From contig JBCBET010000003.1 of the NCBI GenBank assembly GCA_038528385.1, forward strand, positions 248,001-312,000: a stretch of DNA of 64,000 nucleotides, written 5' to 3'. The notes below the pieces were generated by a model, which saw nothing but the letters and a program-made list of their open reading frames with translations, was not told where the DNA came from and ran no database searches. Positions 31,172 to 38,142 of this stretch are shown here, one piece after another. The first letter of the stretch is position 1. The number at the start of each line of letters is the position of its first letter. The translations under genes were made by a program, and so were the position numbers. The stretch comes from Shimia_B sp038528385 (GTDB lineage Bacteria; Pseudomonadota; Alphaproteobacteria; Rhodobacterales; Rhodobacteraceae).

Positions 31172-32005
31172 ATGGAAATGGAAACGGTGTCGGAGAATGC
31201 GTGCTTCGGCGGGGTGCAGAGCGTCCATCGCCATGCCTCGGAGGTCTGCGCCTGCGACATGACCTTCGGGCTCTTCCTGCCGGAGGAGGCCGCGCGCGGC
31301 CCGGTGCCGGTGATCTGGTATCTCAGCGGGCTCACCTGCACCCATGAGAACGCCATGACGAAGGCGGGCGCGCAGGCCTGGGCCGCAGAGGCGGGCGTGG
31401 CGCTCGTATTTCCCGACACCTCGCCCCGGGGCGGGGAGGCAGCCGATGACGAGGCCTACGACCTGGGCCAGGGGGCGGGGTTCTACGTGGACGCCACGGA
31501 GCCGCGATGGCAGCCCCATTACCGGATGCGGAGCTACGTGACCGAGGAACTGCCCGCGCTCGTGGGCGAGATGGGCTGCGACCTCGCGCGGCAGGCGATC
31601 ACGGGGCACTCCATGGGCGGGCACGGGGCGCTGACGATCGCCATGGCCCATCCGGGGCGCTACCGCTCCGTGTCCGCCTTCGCGCCCATTTCGAATCCGA
31701 CGGAAAGCGCGTGGGGGCAAAAGCAGCTCTCGGCCTATCTTGGCGAGGACCGCGCGGCCTGGGCCGCGCACGACGCCACGATCCAGATGGCCGAGCGCGG
31801 CCTCGACGCGCCGCTCCTCATCGATACCGGCACCGCCGACGAGTTCATCGATCTCCTGCGCCCCGAAGCGCTGGCGGCGGCGATCGCGGCGCGGCGGCAG
31901 GAGGCCGTTTTCCGGATGCAGCCGGGCTATGACCATTCCTACTTCTTCGTGTCGAGCTTCATGGCCGATCACGTGGCCTTCCACGCCGAGGCGCTCTTCG
32001 GGTGA
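31172..32005 (+). CDS. fghA: S-formylglutathione hydrolase
   Basis: This 277-residue alpha/beta hydrolase splits S-formylglutathione into formate and glutathione, the step after FrmA. The nucleophile Ser147 is in GHSMGG, with Asp223 (DTGTADEF) and His255 (YDHSYFF) completing the triad. LSGLTCTHENAMTKAG is the family's conserved oxyanion/Cys region. GGAGGG is just upstream of the ATG at 31172. The TGA overlaps the GTG start of the DUF188 gene. Confidence 0.96.
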   Translation: MEMETVSENACFGGVQSVHRHASEVCACDMTFGLFLPEEAARGPVPVIWYLSGLTCTHENAMTKAGAQAWAAEAGVALVFPDTSPRGGEAADDEAYDLGQGAGFYVDATEPRWQPHYRMRSYVTEELPALVGEMGCDLARQAITGHSMGGHGALTIAMAHPGRYRSVSAFAPISNPTESAWGQKQLSAYLGEDRAAWAAHDATIQMAERGLDAPLLIDTGTADEFIDLLRPEALAAAIAARRQEAVFRMQPGYDHSYFFVSSFMADHVAFHAEALFG

Positions 32006-32451
32006 TCTATGTCGATGCCGATGCCTGCCCGGTGAAGGCGGAGGTGGAGCGTGTGGCCTCGCGGCACGGGCTCAGGGTCGCGCTGGTCGCCAATGGCGGG
32101 CTGCGGCCCTCGCGCAATCCGCTGGTGGAGGTCGTCCTCGTGCCCGACGGGCCCGACGAGGCGGATAAATGGATCGCCGAGCGCGCGGGCGCGGGCGACG
32201 TGGTGGTAACCGCCGACATCCCGCTCGCCGCGCGGGCCGTGGAGGGCGGCGCTCTCGCCCTCAAGCCCAACGGCGAAGCGCTCACGGCCAAGAACGTGAC
32301 GGAGGCGCTGGCCACGCGGGACCTCATGGCCGATCTCCGCGCCGCCGACCCGTTCCGACAGGGCAAGGGACGCCCGTTCACCAAGGCCGACAAGGGCCGC
32401 TTCCTCGACACGCTGGAACGCCTCGTCCGGCAGGCGGCGGCGGGTCGCTAG
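32002..32451 (+). CDS. YaiI/YqxD family protein (DUF188)
   Basis: The 149-residue protein shows the DUF188 signature: IYVDADACPVKAEVERVA at the start and VVVTADIPLAARAV in the middle. DPFRQGKGRPFTKADKGRFL is near the end. The fold is PIN-like, with conserved acidic residues (Asp5, Asp7), but no activity is established. GTG at 32002 overlaps the fghA stop by 4 bp. The palindromic repeat copy 2 begins inside its last codons. Confidence 0.92.
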   Translation: MIYVDADACPVKAEVERVASRHGLRVALVANGGLRPSRNPLVEVVLVPDGPDEADKWIAERAGAGDVVVTADIPLAARAVEGGALALKPNGEALTAKNVTEALATRDLMADLRAADPFRQGKGRPFTKADKGRFLDTLERLVRQAAAGR

Positions 32452-32510
32452 GCGGCACTGTTTCTGCGCGCGCCGTGCGGCGTGCTCGAAAGGCGCCCGC
32501 CCACCGACCC
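32442..32510. repeat. 69-bp palindromic repeat, copy 2
   Basis: It has the same outer GGGTCG/CGACCC and inner arms as the copy at 26684-26752. The apical stem is CGCC-GTGC-GGCG, so the third stem pair is swapped from G-C to C-G. It overlaps the stop codon of the DUF188 gene and lies before the HAD gene. Confidence 0.8.
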
Positions 32511-32553
32511 GGGGACGGTTGACGATCCCCGCGCGCGGCTGTGAGGTGCGGGC

Positions 32554-33171
32554 ATGGTCAAGGCAGTGATTTTCGACATCGGCAACGTGCTCATCGAGTG
32601 GCAGCCGGAGCGGTATTATGACCGTGTCTACGGACGCGCCCGGCGCGAGGCGCTTTTCGAGGCGGTGGACCTCCACGGGATGAACAACCGCGTGGACATG
32701 GGAGAGCCCTTTCGCGAGACGATCTACGCCACGGCGGAGGCCCATCCCGCGTGGGAGGCCGAGATAAGGGACTGGCATGACCGCTGGGGCGAGCTCGCCA
32801 CGCCGGTCATCCACCGCTCGGTGCGGCTTCTGCGCGCCTTGCGGCGCAAGGGCGTGCCCGTCTTCGCGCTCACGAATTTCGGAGTGGAGAGCTATGCCTT
32901 CGCGCAGTCCCGCTTTGGCTTCCTGAGCGAGTTCGACCGGGAATACGTGTCAGGGCACATGCGCGTGGTGAAGCCCGATCCGGCGATCTATGCCGGTGTC
33001 GAAGCCGATTGCGGCGTGGCGCCCGCCGATCTGCTCTTCGCCGATGACCGGGCCGACAACATCGAAGCGGCGGCGGCGCGGGGCTGGCGGACGCATCTCT
33101 TCGAGGGGCCCGCGGGCTGGGCGGCGCGGCTCGTGGATGAGGGGCTTCTCACGGCGGAGGAAGCGGCGTGA
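32554..33171 (+). CDS. HAD-IA family phosphatase (YihX-like)
   Basis: The 205-residue HAD hydrolase has motif I VIFDIGNVLIEW (nucleophile Asp8), motif II ALTNFG, the Lys in MRVVKPDPAIY and motif IV FADDRADNIEAA. The DxGN form of motif I is that of the YihX group, which includes a glucose-1-phosphate phosphatase. The actual substrate here is unknown. The stop overlaps the GTG of the ornithine cyclodeaminase-family gene by 4 bp. Confidence 0.93.
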   Translation: MVKAVIFDIGNVLIEWQPERYYDRVYGRARREALFEAVDLHGMNNRVDMGEPFRETIYATAEAHPAWEAEIRDWHDRWGELATPVIHRSVRLLRALRRKGVPVFALTNFGVESYAFAQSRFGFLSEFDREYVSGHMRVVKPDPAIYAGVEADCGVAPADLLFADDRADNIEAAAARGWRTHLFEGPAGWAARLVDEGLLTAEEAA

Positions 33172-34064
33172 ACCCGCGTTTCATCTCGTTTGACGACGGC
33201 GAGGCACGGATGGACTGGCTGGGCCTCGTTGCCGCGATCGAGGCGGGGCATGGGCTGCCGAAGGCGTCCATCGAGGACGTGTTTCTCTATCGTGGAGCGG
33301 ACACGATCCTGAGCCGGGCGGCGTGGATCGACGGGCTGGGCGCGCTGGTGAAGACGGCGACGATCTTTCCGGGGAACGCGGTGGCGGGGCGGCCTGTCAT
33401 CGACGGGGCGGTGACGCTTTTCGATGATGCCACGGGCGCGCCGGCGGCGTTCATCGATTTCAAGCTGGTGACCAAATGGAAGACGGCCGCTGACAGTCTC
33501 CTCGCGGCGCTAAAGCTCGCGCCCGGGGCGCGGGCGATCCTGATCGTGGGCGCGGGCACCGTGGGGCGCTCCGTGAGGGAGGCGTTCGGGGCGGGGTTTC
33601 CCGGGGCGTCCTTCGAGGTGTGGAACCGGACGGGGGCCGCGGCGGACGCGCTCGCCGCTGAATTCGATGCCACGCTGCCGGTGGGCGATCTGGAGCGCGC
33701 GGTCGGTCGGGCCGATATCGTCGTGGGCTGCACGATGGCGACGGAGCCCTGGCTTCGGGGCGCTTGGCTCCGGGAGGCGACCCACGTGAACCTCATCGGA
33801 GCTTACCGGCCGGATATGCGGGAGGCCGATGATGCCGCGCTCCGGTCGAGCCGGGTCTTCGTGGATGCGCGGGACACCACGCTGGGCCATATCGGGGAGC
33901 TGAAGATCCCGCTCGAGGCAGGAGTGATCGGGCCGGACCACGTGCTGGGAGACTTTTACGAGATGGACCGCATGACGCCCGGGGGGACGACGCTCTTCAA
34001 GAACGGGGGCGGGGCGCATCTCGACCTGATGACGGCGCGCTACATACTCGATCAATTCGGCTGA
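33168..34064 (+). CDS. ornithine cyclodeaminase / mu-crystallin family protein
   Basis: The 298-residue NAD(P)-dependent enzyme has the family's N-terminal dimerisation part (VKTATIFPGNAVAGRPVIDG). The Rossmann domain starts at ILIVGAGTVGRSVREAF. THVNLIGAYRPDMRE and VFVDARDT follow. Members include ornithine cyclodeaminase, alanine dehydrogenase and ketimine reductases; this one cannot be told apart by eye. It is somewhat short for the family (usually 310-330). It is translationally coupled to the HAD gene. Confidence 0.88.
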   Translation: MNPRFISFDDGEARMDWLGLVAAIEAGHGLPKASIEDVFLYRGADTILSRAAWIDGLGALVKTATIFPGNAVAGRPVIDGAVTLFDDATGAPAAFIDFKLVTKWKTAADSLLAALKLAPGARAILIVGAGTVGRSVREAFGAGFPGASFEVWNRTGAAADALAAEFDATLPVGDLERAVGRADIVVGCTMATEPWLRGAWLREATHVNLIGAYRPDMREADDAALRSSRVFVDARDTTLGHIGELKIPLEAGVIGPDHVLGDFYEMDRMTPGGTTLFKNGGGAHLDLMTARYILDQFG

Positions 34065-34070
34065 CGGCGG

Positions 34071-34111
34071 GTCGGACGCTGTTTGCCTAGCGGCAAAGGC
34101 GCCCGGGAGAA
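34071..34111. repeat. possible degenerate copy of the palindromic repeat
   Basis: GGGTCG, CTGTTTG and CAAAGGCGCCCG occur in the same order as in the 69-bp repeats. The middle is shortened and replaced by a TTTGCC/GGCAAA hairpin, and the right outer arm is missing. It follows the ornithine cyclodeaminase-family gene. Confidence 0.3.
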
Positions 34112-34143
34112 TTGCGGGCCCCGTCCCTTGTGGCGCGCTGTTG

Positions 34144-34440
34144 CTAGAAAAGGCCCGTGGTGAGCGTCACGACGGCCATCCCCACGAGCATGGTGGCGAT
34201 GATGTTTCGCGTGGCGATGGCGGTGAGGAGTGCTGCGGCGGCGGCGAAGAGTTCCGGCGGGCCTCCCTCGGCCAGGGCACTGGCCACGAGGGCCACGATG
34301 AGGCAGCCGGGGAAGACGTCCGTGAGGCGGCGGAAGGCCGGGCGTTCCATGAGAGCGGCGCCGGCCAGGTAGCCCAGCACGCGCAGACCGATGGTCGAGG
34401 CCGCGAGCGCCGCGATGAGGAGCCAGTGGTCAGCGGTCAT
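34144..34440 (-). CDS. azlD: AzlD family small branched-chain amino acid exporter subunit
   Basis: The 98-residue protein of four helices matches AzlD (STIGLRVLGYLAGAALMERP; VFPGCLIVALVASALAEGGP; ATRNIIATMLVGMAVVTLTT). With AzlC it forms a two-component inner-membrane exporter of branched-chain amino acids and analogues. Its start overlaps the azlC stop by 11 bp. Confidence 0.9.
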   Translation of the reverse strand: MTADHWLLIAALAASTIGLRVLGYLAGAALMERPAFRRLTDVFPGCLIVALVASALAEGGPPELFAAAAALLTAIATRNIIATMLVGMAVVTLTTGLF

Positions 34441-35101
34441 GTCGATTGGTCGCGAAGTCTGCGCTGACGCCCGCGAGCGCGCCGAGGATGAGCGCAGCGG
34501 CGCTGGGCAGGCCCGCGCGAATGAGGAGCACCGTGAGGGCGAAGGTCACCGCCCAGGGCAGGAGCGCGCGGCGGCCCGGCCAGAGCGCGCGCGCCATGGC
34601 GATGAAGGCGGCGGTGAAGGCGAAGCCGATGCCGAAGCGCTCGAGACCGGGGAGGGCCTGGCCCACGATGCCGCCCGCCACGGTGGAGGTGATCCAGGCG
34701 AGCATGAGGCCCAGCGCCGTCCCGAGGAGAAAGCGGCCGCCCATCCTCGGGTCGGCCTTTCGGGCAGCGAGCGTCAGGCCGAAATTCTCGTCCGTCGTGC
34801 CCTGGATTGCGATGAGGCGGGCGGGCCAGGGCACCTCTTTCAGGACCGGGACGGTGGTGGCCACGATGCCGATGTAGCGGAGGTTGAGCGCCGCCCCCGC
34901 TAGCGCCGCACCAAGCACCGTGCCGGTGGTGAGGAACTGGTCCACCGCCGCGATCTGGGAGCTGCCGGCAAAGACGACGAGGCCCATGGCGGCGATGCCC
35001 TCGGGCGAAAAGCCCGCCTCGCCCGCGAGTATCCCGAAGGCGAAGCCGTAGGTGGCCACGCCGAGCGCCAGCGGCAGGATCGCGATCAGGCCCCGGACCA
35101 T
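34430..35101 (-). CDS. azlC: AzlC family branched-chain amino acid exporter subunit
   Basis: The 223-residue membrane protein has the AzlC signature: GVATYGFAFGILAGEAGFSP, VFAGSSQIAAVDQ, ALNLRYIGIVATTVPVL and GTTDENFGL. Export of leucine, isoleucine or valine analogues is the known role of the pair. It begins 6 bp after the MFS gene stop, so MFS-azlC-azlD form one operon. This suggests that the MFS protein handles a related compound. Confidence 0.93.
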   Translation of the reverse strand: MVRGLIAILPLALGVATYGFAFGILAGEAGFSPEGIAAMGLVVFAGSSQIAAVDQFLTTGTVLGAALAGAALNLRYIGIVATTVPVLKEVPWPARLIAIQGTTDENFGLTLAARKADPRMGGRFLLGTALGLMLAWITSTVAGGIVGQALPGLERFGIGFAFTAAFIAMARALWPGRRALLPWAVTFALTVLLIRAGLPSAAALILGALAGVSADFATNRHDR

Positions 35102-35107
35102 GGCGCG

Positions 35108-36358
35108 TCAGGCAGCGGCCGGTTGGCTGCGGGAGCCGAGCGGGCTCTCCTTGATGGGCAGGTGCACGATGGCCGAGAAGGCGCCCACGGCCACGCCCAC
35201 CCACCAGACGGCGGTGTAATCGCCGTAGATGTCATAGAGCCGCCCGCCAAGCCAGACGCCGAGAAAGCTGCCGAGCTGATGCGAGAAGAAGACGATCCCG
35301 TAGAGCGTGCCCATGTAGCGCAGCCCGTAGATATGCGCGACGAGCCCGCTCGTCAGGGGCACCGTCGCGAGCCAGAGCGAGCCCATGGCGATGGAAAAGA
35401 GGATCACCGAGGTGGGCGTGATCGGGAACATTATGAAGAGCGCCGCCACGATCGTGCGGCCCGTGTAGATGCCCGCGAGGAGGTATTTCTTCGTGAAGCG
35501 CTTGCCCGCCCAGCCCGCCGCCAGCGTGCCCGCGATATTGGCGAGCCCGATGAGGGAGATCGCCACCGCGCCCAGCGCCGATGTGCTCGTGATCCCGATG
35601 GAATAGAGCGCGCCGCCCGGCATGATGGGCCCGCAGAGCTCGGTCACGAAGGCCGGGAAATGCGCTGTGATGAAGGCGAGCTGGTAGCCGCAGGAGAAGA
35701 ACCCGAGGAAGATGAGCGTATAGCTCGGATCCCGCGCGGCCTTCAGGAGGACCTGGCCGAAGGTCTCCTCGAGCTCGGCGCGGCTCGCGGCCTCCGGCGC
35801 CTTCATGGCCGGGAGCACGAGAAGCGCGGCGAGGATGCCTGCCGCAAAGATGAGGAACACCGTCTGCCAGGGGAAGAGCGCGAGAAGCCCTTCGGCGATG
35901 GGGGCGCCGATGACCTGGCCCGCCGAGCCCGCGGCGGTGGCGATGGCGAGCGCCATGGAGCGGTTTTCGTCGGAGGCCGCGCGGCCCACGACGGCGAGGA
36001 TCACGCCGAAGCCCGTGCCGGCGATGCCGAAGCCGATCATCCAGTTGAGCCATTGATGCGCCTCGGGCGTCACCGAATAGGCGCTGGCGACGAGGCCCAC
36101 CGCGTAGAGCACGGCGCCCATGATAATGGCCTTGCGATCGGTGAGCTTCTCGGCGATCGCGCCGAAGATCGGCTGCCCGATGCCCCAGGCGAGGTTCTGG
36201 ATGGCGATGGCCAGCGAGAATTCCGTGCGCAGCCACATGAATTCCTCGGCGATGGGGATCTGGAACACCCCGAAGGAGGCGCGGATGGCGAAGCTCACCA
36301 TCATGATGACGCAGCCCGCCACGAGGACGGGCGTGATGAGGGGTGCGGATTTGCTCAT
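35108..36358 (-). CDS. MFS transporter
   Basis: The 416-residue inner-membrane carrier has twelve helices. The loop 2-3 region FGAIAEKLTDRKAIIMG matches the MFS G-x-x-x-D-R-x-G/K motif, and a central cytoplasmic loop sits near residue 210 (KAPEAASRAELEETFGQ). It resembles OFA-like or monocarboxylate-type MFS proteins (SFGVFQIPIAEEF at helix 1). The substrate is unknown. It is the first gene of the azlC-azlD operon and is divergent from zapE. Confidence 0.88.
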   Translation of the reverse strand: MSKSAPLITPVLVAGCVIMMVSFAIRASFGVFQIPIAEEFMWLRTEFSLAIAIQNLAWGIGQPIFGAIAEKLTDRKAIIMGAVLYAVGLVASAYSVTPEAHQWLNWMIGFGIAGTGFGVILAVVGRAASDENRSMALAIATAAGSAGQVIGAPIAEGLLALFPWQTVFLIFAAGILAALLVLPAMKAPEAASRAELEETFGQVLLKAARDPSYTLIFLGFFSCGYQLAFITAHFPAFVTELCGPIMPGGALYSIGITSTSALGAVAISLIGLANIAGTLAAGWAGKRFTKKYLLAGIYTGRTIVAALFIMFPITPTSVILFSIAMGSLWLATVPLTSGLVAHIYGLRYMGTLYGIVFFSHQLGSFLGVWLGGRLYDIYGDYTAVWWVGVAVGAFSAIVHLPIKESPLGSRSQPAAA

Positions 36359-36447
36359 AGCGCCAGTGGTGCGCGCACCGGGGGCATCCGTCAATTCAGC
36401 AATTCTGCGGGCTCGCATCAGGATATGTGAACCGCTAGAGCGAGCCC

Positions 36448-37500
36448 ATGGACGTGACGGCCAGATACGAGCGCCTGGTGGCGGAGGGAAAGCTGAAGCC
36501 GGACGCCGCCCAACGGGCTGTCCTGCCGGAGCTCACCCGCATCGCCGACGCCCTCGCGAAACCGGCCAGGAAGGGCTGGTTCGCCAAGGCCCCGGAGCCC
36601 GTGAAGGGGCTCTATCTCTGGGGCGGCGTGGGGCGCGGGAAGTCCATGGTCATGGACCTTTTCGTCGAGAGCCTCGAGGGCATCCCCGTGCGCCGCGTGC
36701 ATTTCCACGCCTTCATGCAGGAGATCCAGGCCGCGCTCCACGAGGTGCGCAAGACCGGCGTGGACGACGCCGTCGCGCCGGTGGCCGCAGATGTGGCGGC
36801 GAGGCTGCGCGTTCTGGCCTTCGACGAGATGCAGATCACCGACATCACGGACGCGATGATCGTGGGCCGTCTCTTCGAACGGCTCTTCGCGGCGGGGGTC
36901 ACGGTCGTCACCACGTCGAACCGGCCGCCCGCCGATCTCTACAAGGACGGGCTCAACCGCCAGCTTTTCCTGCCCTTCATCGAGCTCATCACCAAGCGGC
37001 TCACGGTGATGGAGATGGCCTCGGACACCGATTACCGTCAGGACCGGCTCGCCGGAGAGACGGTGTATTTCACCCCGAACGGGCCCGAGGCGCGCGCGGC
37101 GATCCAAGGGATCTGGGATGACCTCGCGGGCGGGGAGGAACCGCTGACGCTCATGGTCAAGGGGCGCGCGGTGACGATCCCCGCCTTTCGCAACGGCGTG
37201 GGTCGGACCCATTTCCACGGCCTCTGCGGTCAGCCCCTCGGCCCCGCCGACTACCTCGCCGTGGCGGAGGCCCTGCGGGTGCTCATCCTCGAGAACATCC
37301 CGCAGCTCGGCCGTTCGAACTTCAACGAGGCCAAGCGCTTCGTCACCCTCATCGACGCGCTTTACGAGGCGCGCGTGCGCCTCATCGCGAGCGCGGCCGC
37401 GGAGCCCGAGATGCTCTATGTCGAAGGCGCGGGCAGTTTCGAATTCGAGCGCACCGCTTCGCGCCTGCGCGAGATGCAAAGCGCCGATTGGGGGCGCTGA
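36448..37500 (+). CDS. zapE: cell division protein ZapE (AFG1-like ATPase)
   Basis: The 350-residue AAA+-type ATPase has Walker A GGVGRGKS (59-66), Walker B RLRVLAFDEMQITD and the sensor TTSNRPPADLYKDG. C-terminal LILENIPQLGRSNFNEAKRF and FVTLIDALYE follow. ZapE interacts with FtsZ during constriction in Gammaproteobacteria, and AFG1 relatives act in protein quality control. The start at 36448 fits the family N-terminus. It is divergent from the MFS gene and lies upstream of the light-sensing operon. Confidence 0.94.
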   Translation: MDVTARYERLVAEGKLKPDAAQRAVLPELTRIADALAKPARKGWFAKAPEPVKGLYLWGGVGRGKSMVMDLFVESLEGIPVRRVHFHAFMQEIQAALHEVRKTGVDDAVAPVAADVAARLRVLAFDEMQITDITDAMIVGRLFERLFAAGVTVVTTSNRPPADLYKDGLNRQLFLPFIELITKRLTVMEMASDTDYRQDRLAGETVYFTPNGPEARAAIQGIWDDLAGGEEPLTLMVKGRAVTIPAFRNGVGRTHFHGLCGQPLGPADYLAVAEALRVLILENIPQLGRSNFNEAKRFVTLIDALYEARVRLIASAAAEPEMLYVEGAGSFEFERTASRLREMQSADWGR

Positions 37501-37555
37501 ACTTCAGTCATTCTTTACTTTTTGCGGTCCAGATCAAACTCTGAGAGGATGATGT

Positions 37556-37570
37556 GTAAACACGGTTTAC
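37556..37570. promoter_or_regulatory. perfect inverted repeat upstream of the phytochrome operon
   Basis: GTAAAC-ACG-GTTTAC is a perfect 6+3+6 palindrome, 15 bases before the GTG of the heme oxygenase gene. It is a good operator candidate, but the regulator is unknown. It does not match the TGT-N12-ACA consensus of PpsR/CrtJ. Confidence 0.45.
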
Positions 37571-37584
37571 GATGGGAGAGCACA

Positions 37585-38142
37585 GTGGCTGAAACATCGA
37601 ATGACCTTCGTTGGGTGCTGCGTGACGCCACCGGGGAGGATCACCGGAGGTTGGACGCGCTCGTGGCCGATCTCGATCTCGGGACCGAGGCGGGGCTCGT
37701 GCCGTTTCTCAGGGCAAACGCCCTGGCCTATGGCGCGCTTCTGCCCGCCGATCCGGCGCTCCATGGCCATGTGTCGCGCCGCCTGGCGCTCATCGATACC
37801 GATCTCGCCGCGCTGGGCGCGGGCAGGCCCGCTTCCATGGATGCGCTCGCGGCCCCTGCCCAGGCGGCGGCGCTGGGCTTTCGCTATGTCATCGCGGGTT
37901 CGGCGCTCGGCGGCACCGTCCTGGCGCGGATCCATGCCGGGGGCGGGAACGCGCGGGTCCTGGCAGCGGGGCGGTTTCTGGGCGACACCGAGCTCATGGC
38001 CCTCTGGCGCGCCGTGATCGTGGAACTCGGCGCCTACGGAGGCCCCCACGCCCCCGTCATCGAGGGCGCGCGCCAATGTTTCCGGCTCTTCGAGCGGTGC
38101 TTCGAGGCGGCCCTCTGCGAGGAGGCGACGCTTGTCCGTTGA
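37585..38142 (+). CDS. bphO: biliverdin-producing heme oxygenase
   Basis: The 185-residue helical protein matches bacterial heme oxygenases of the phytochrome-linked type. The proximal His is in EDHRRLDALV, and GFRYVIAGSALGGTVLARIH carries the distal-helix glycines. It opens heme to biliverdin, the chromophore of the phytochrome encoded by the next gene. GTG at 37585 has GGGAGAG 5-6 bases upstream; a longer ATG start would run through the palindrome. The 3' end overlaps the phytochrome start by 11 bp. Confidence 0.92.
   Translation: MAETSNDLRWVLRDATGEDHRRLDALVADLDLGTEAGLVPFLRANALAYGALLPADPALHGHVSRRLALIDTDLAALGAGRPASMDALAAPAQAAALGFRYVIAGSALGGTVLARIHAGGGNARVLAAGRFLGDTELMALWRAVIVELGAYGGPHAPVIEGARQCFRLFERCFEAALCEEATLVR

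Noticed and set aside
37556..37570. PpsR/CrtJ binding site before bphO
   Set aside because: The known consensus TGT-N12-ACA is not matched: the half-sites are GTAAAC/GTTTAC with 3-bp spacing and no ACA at the right distance.
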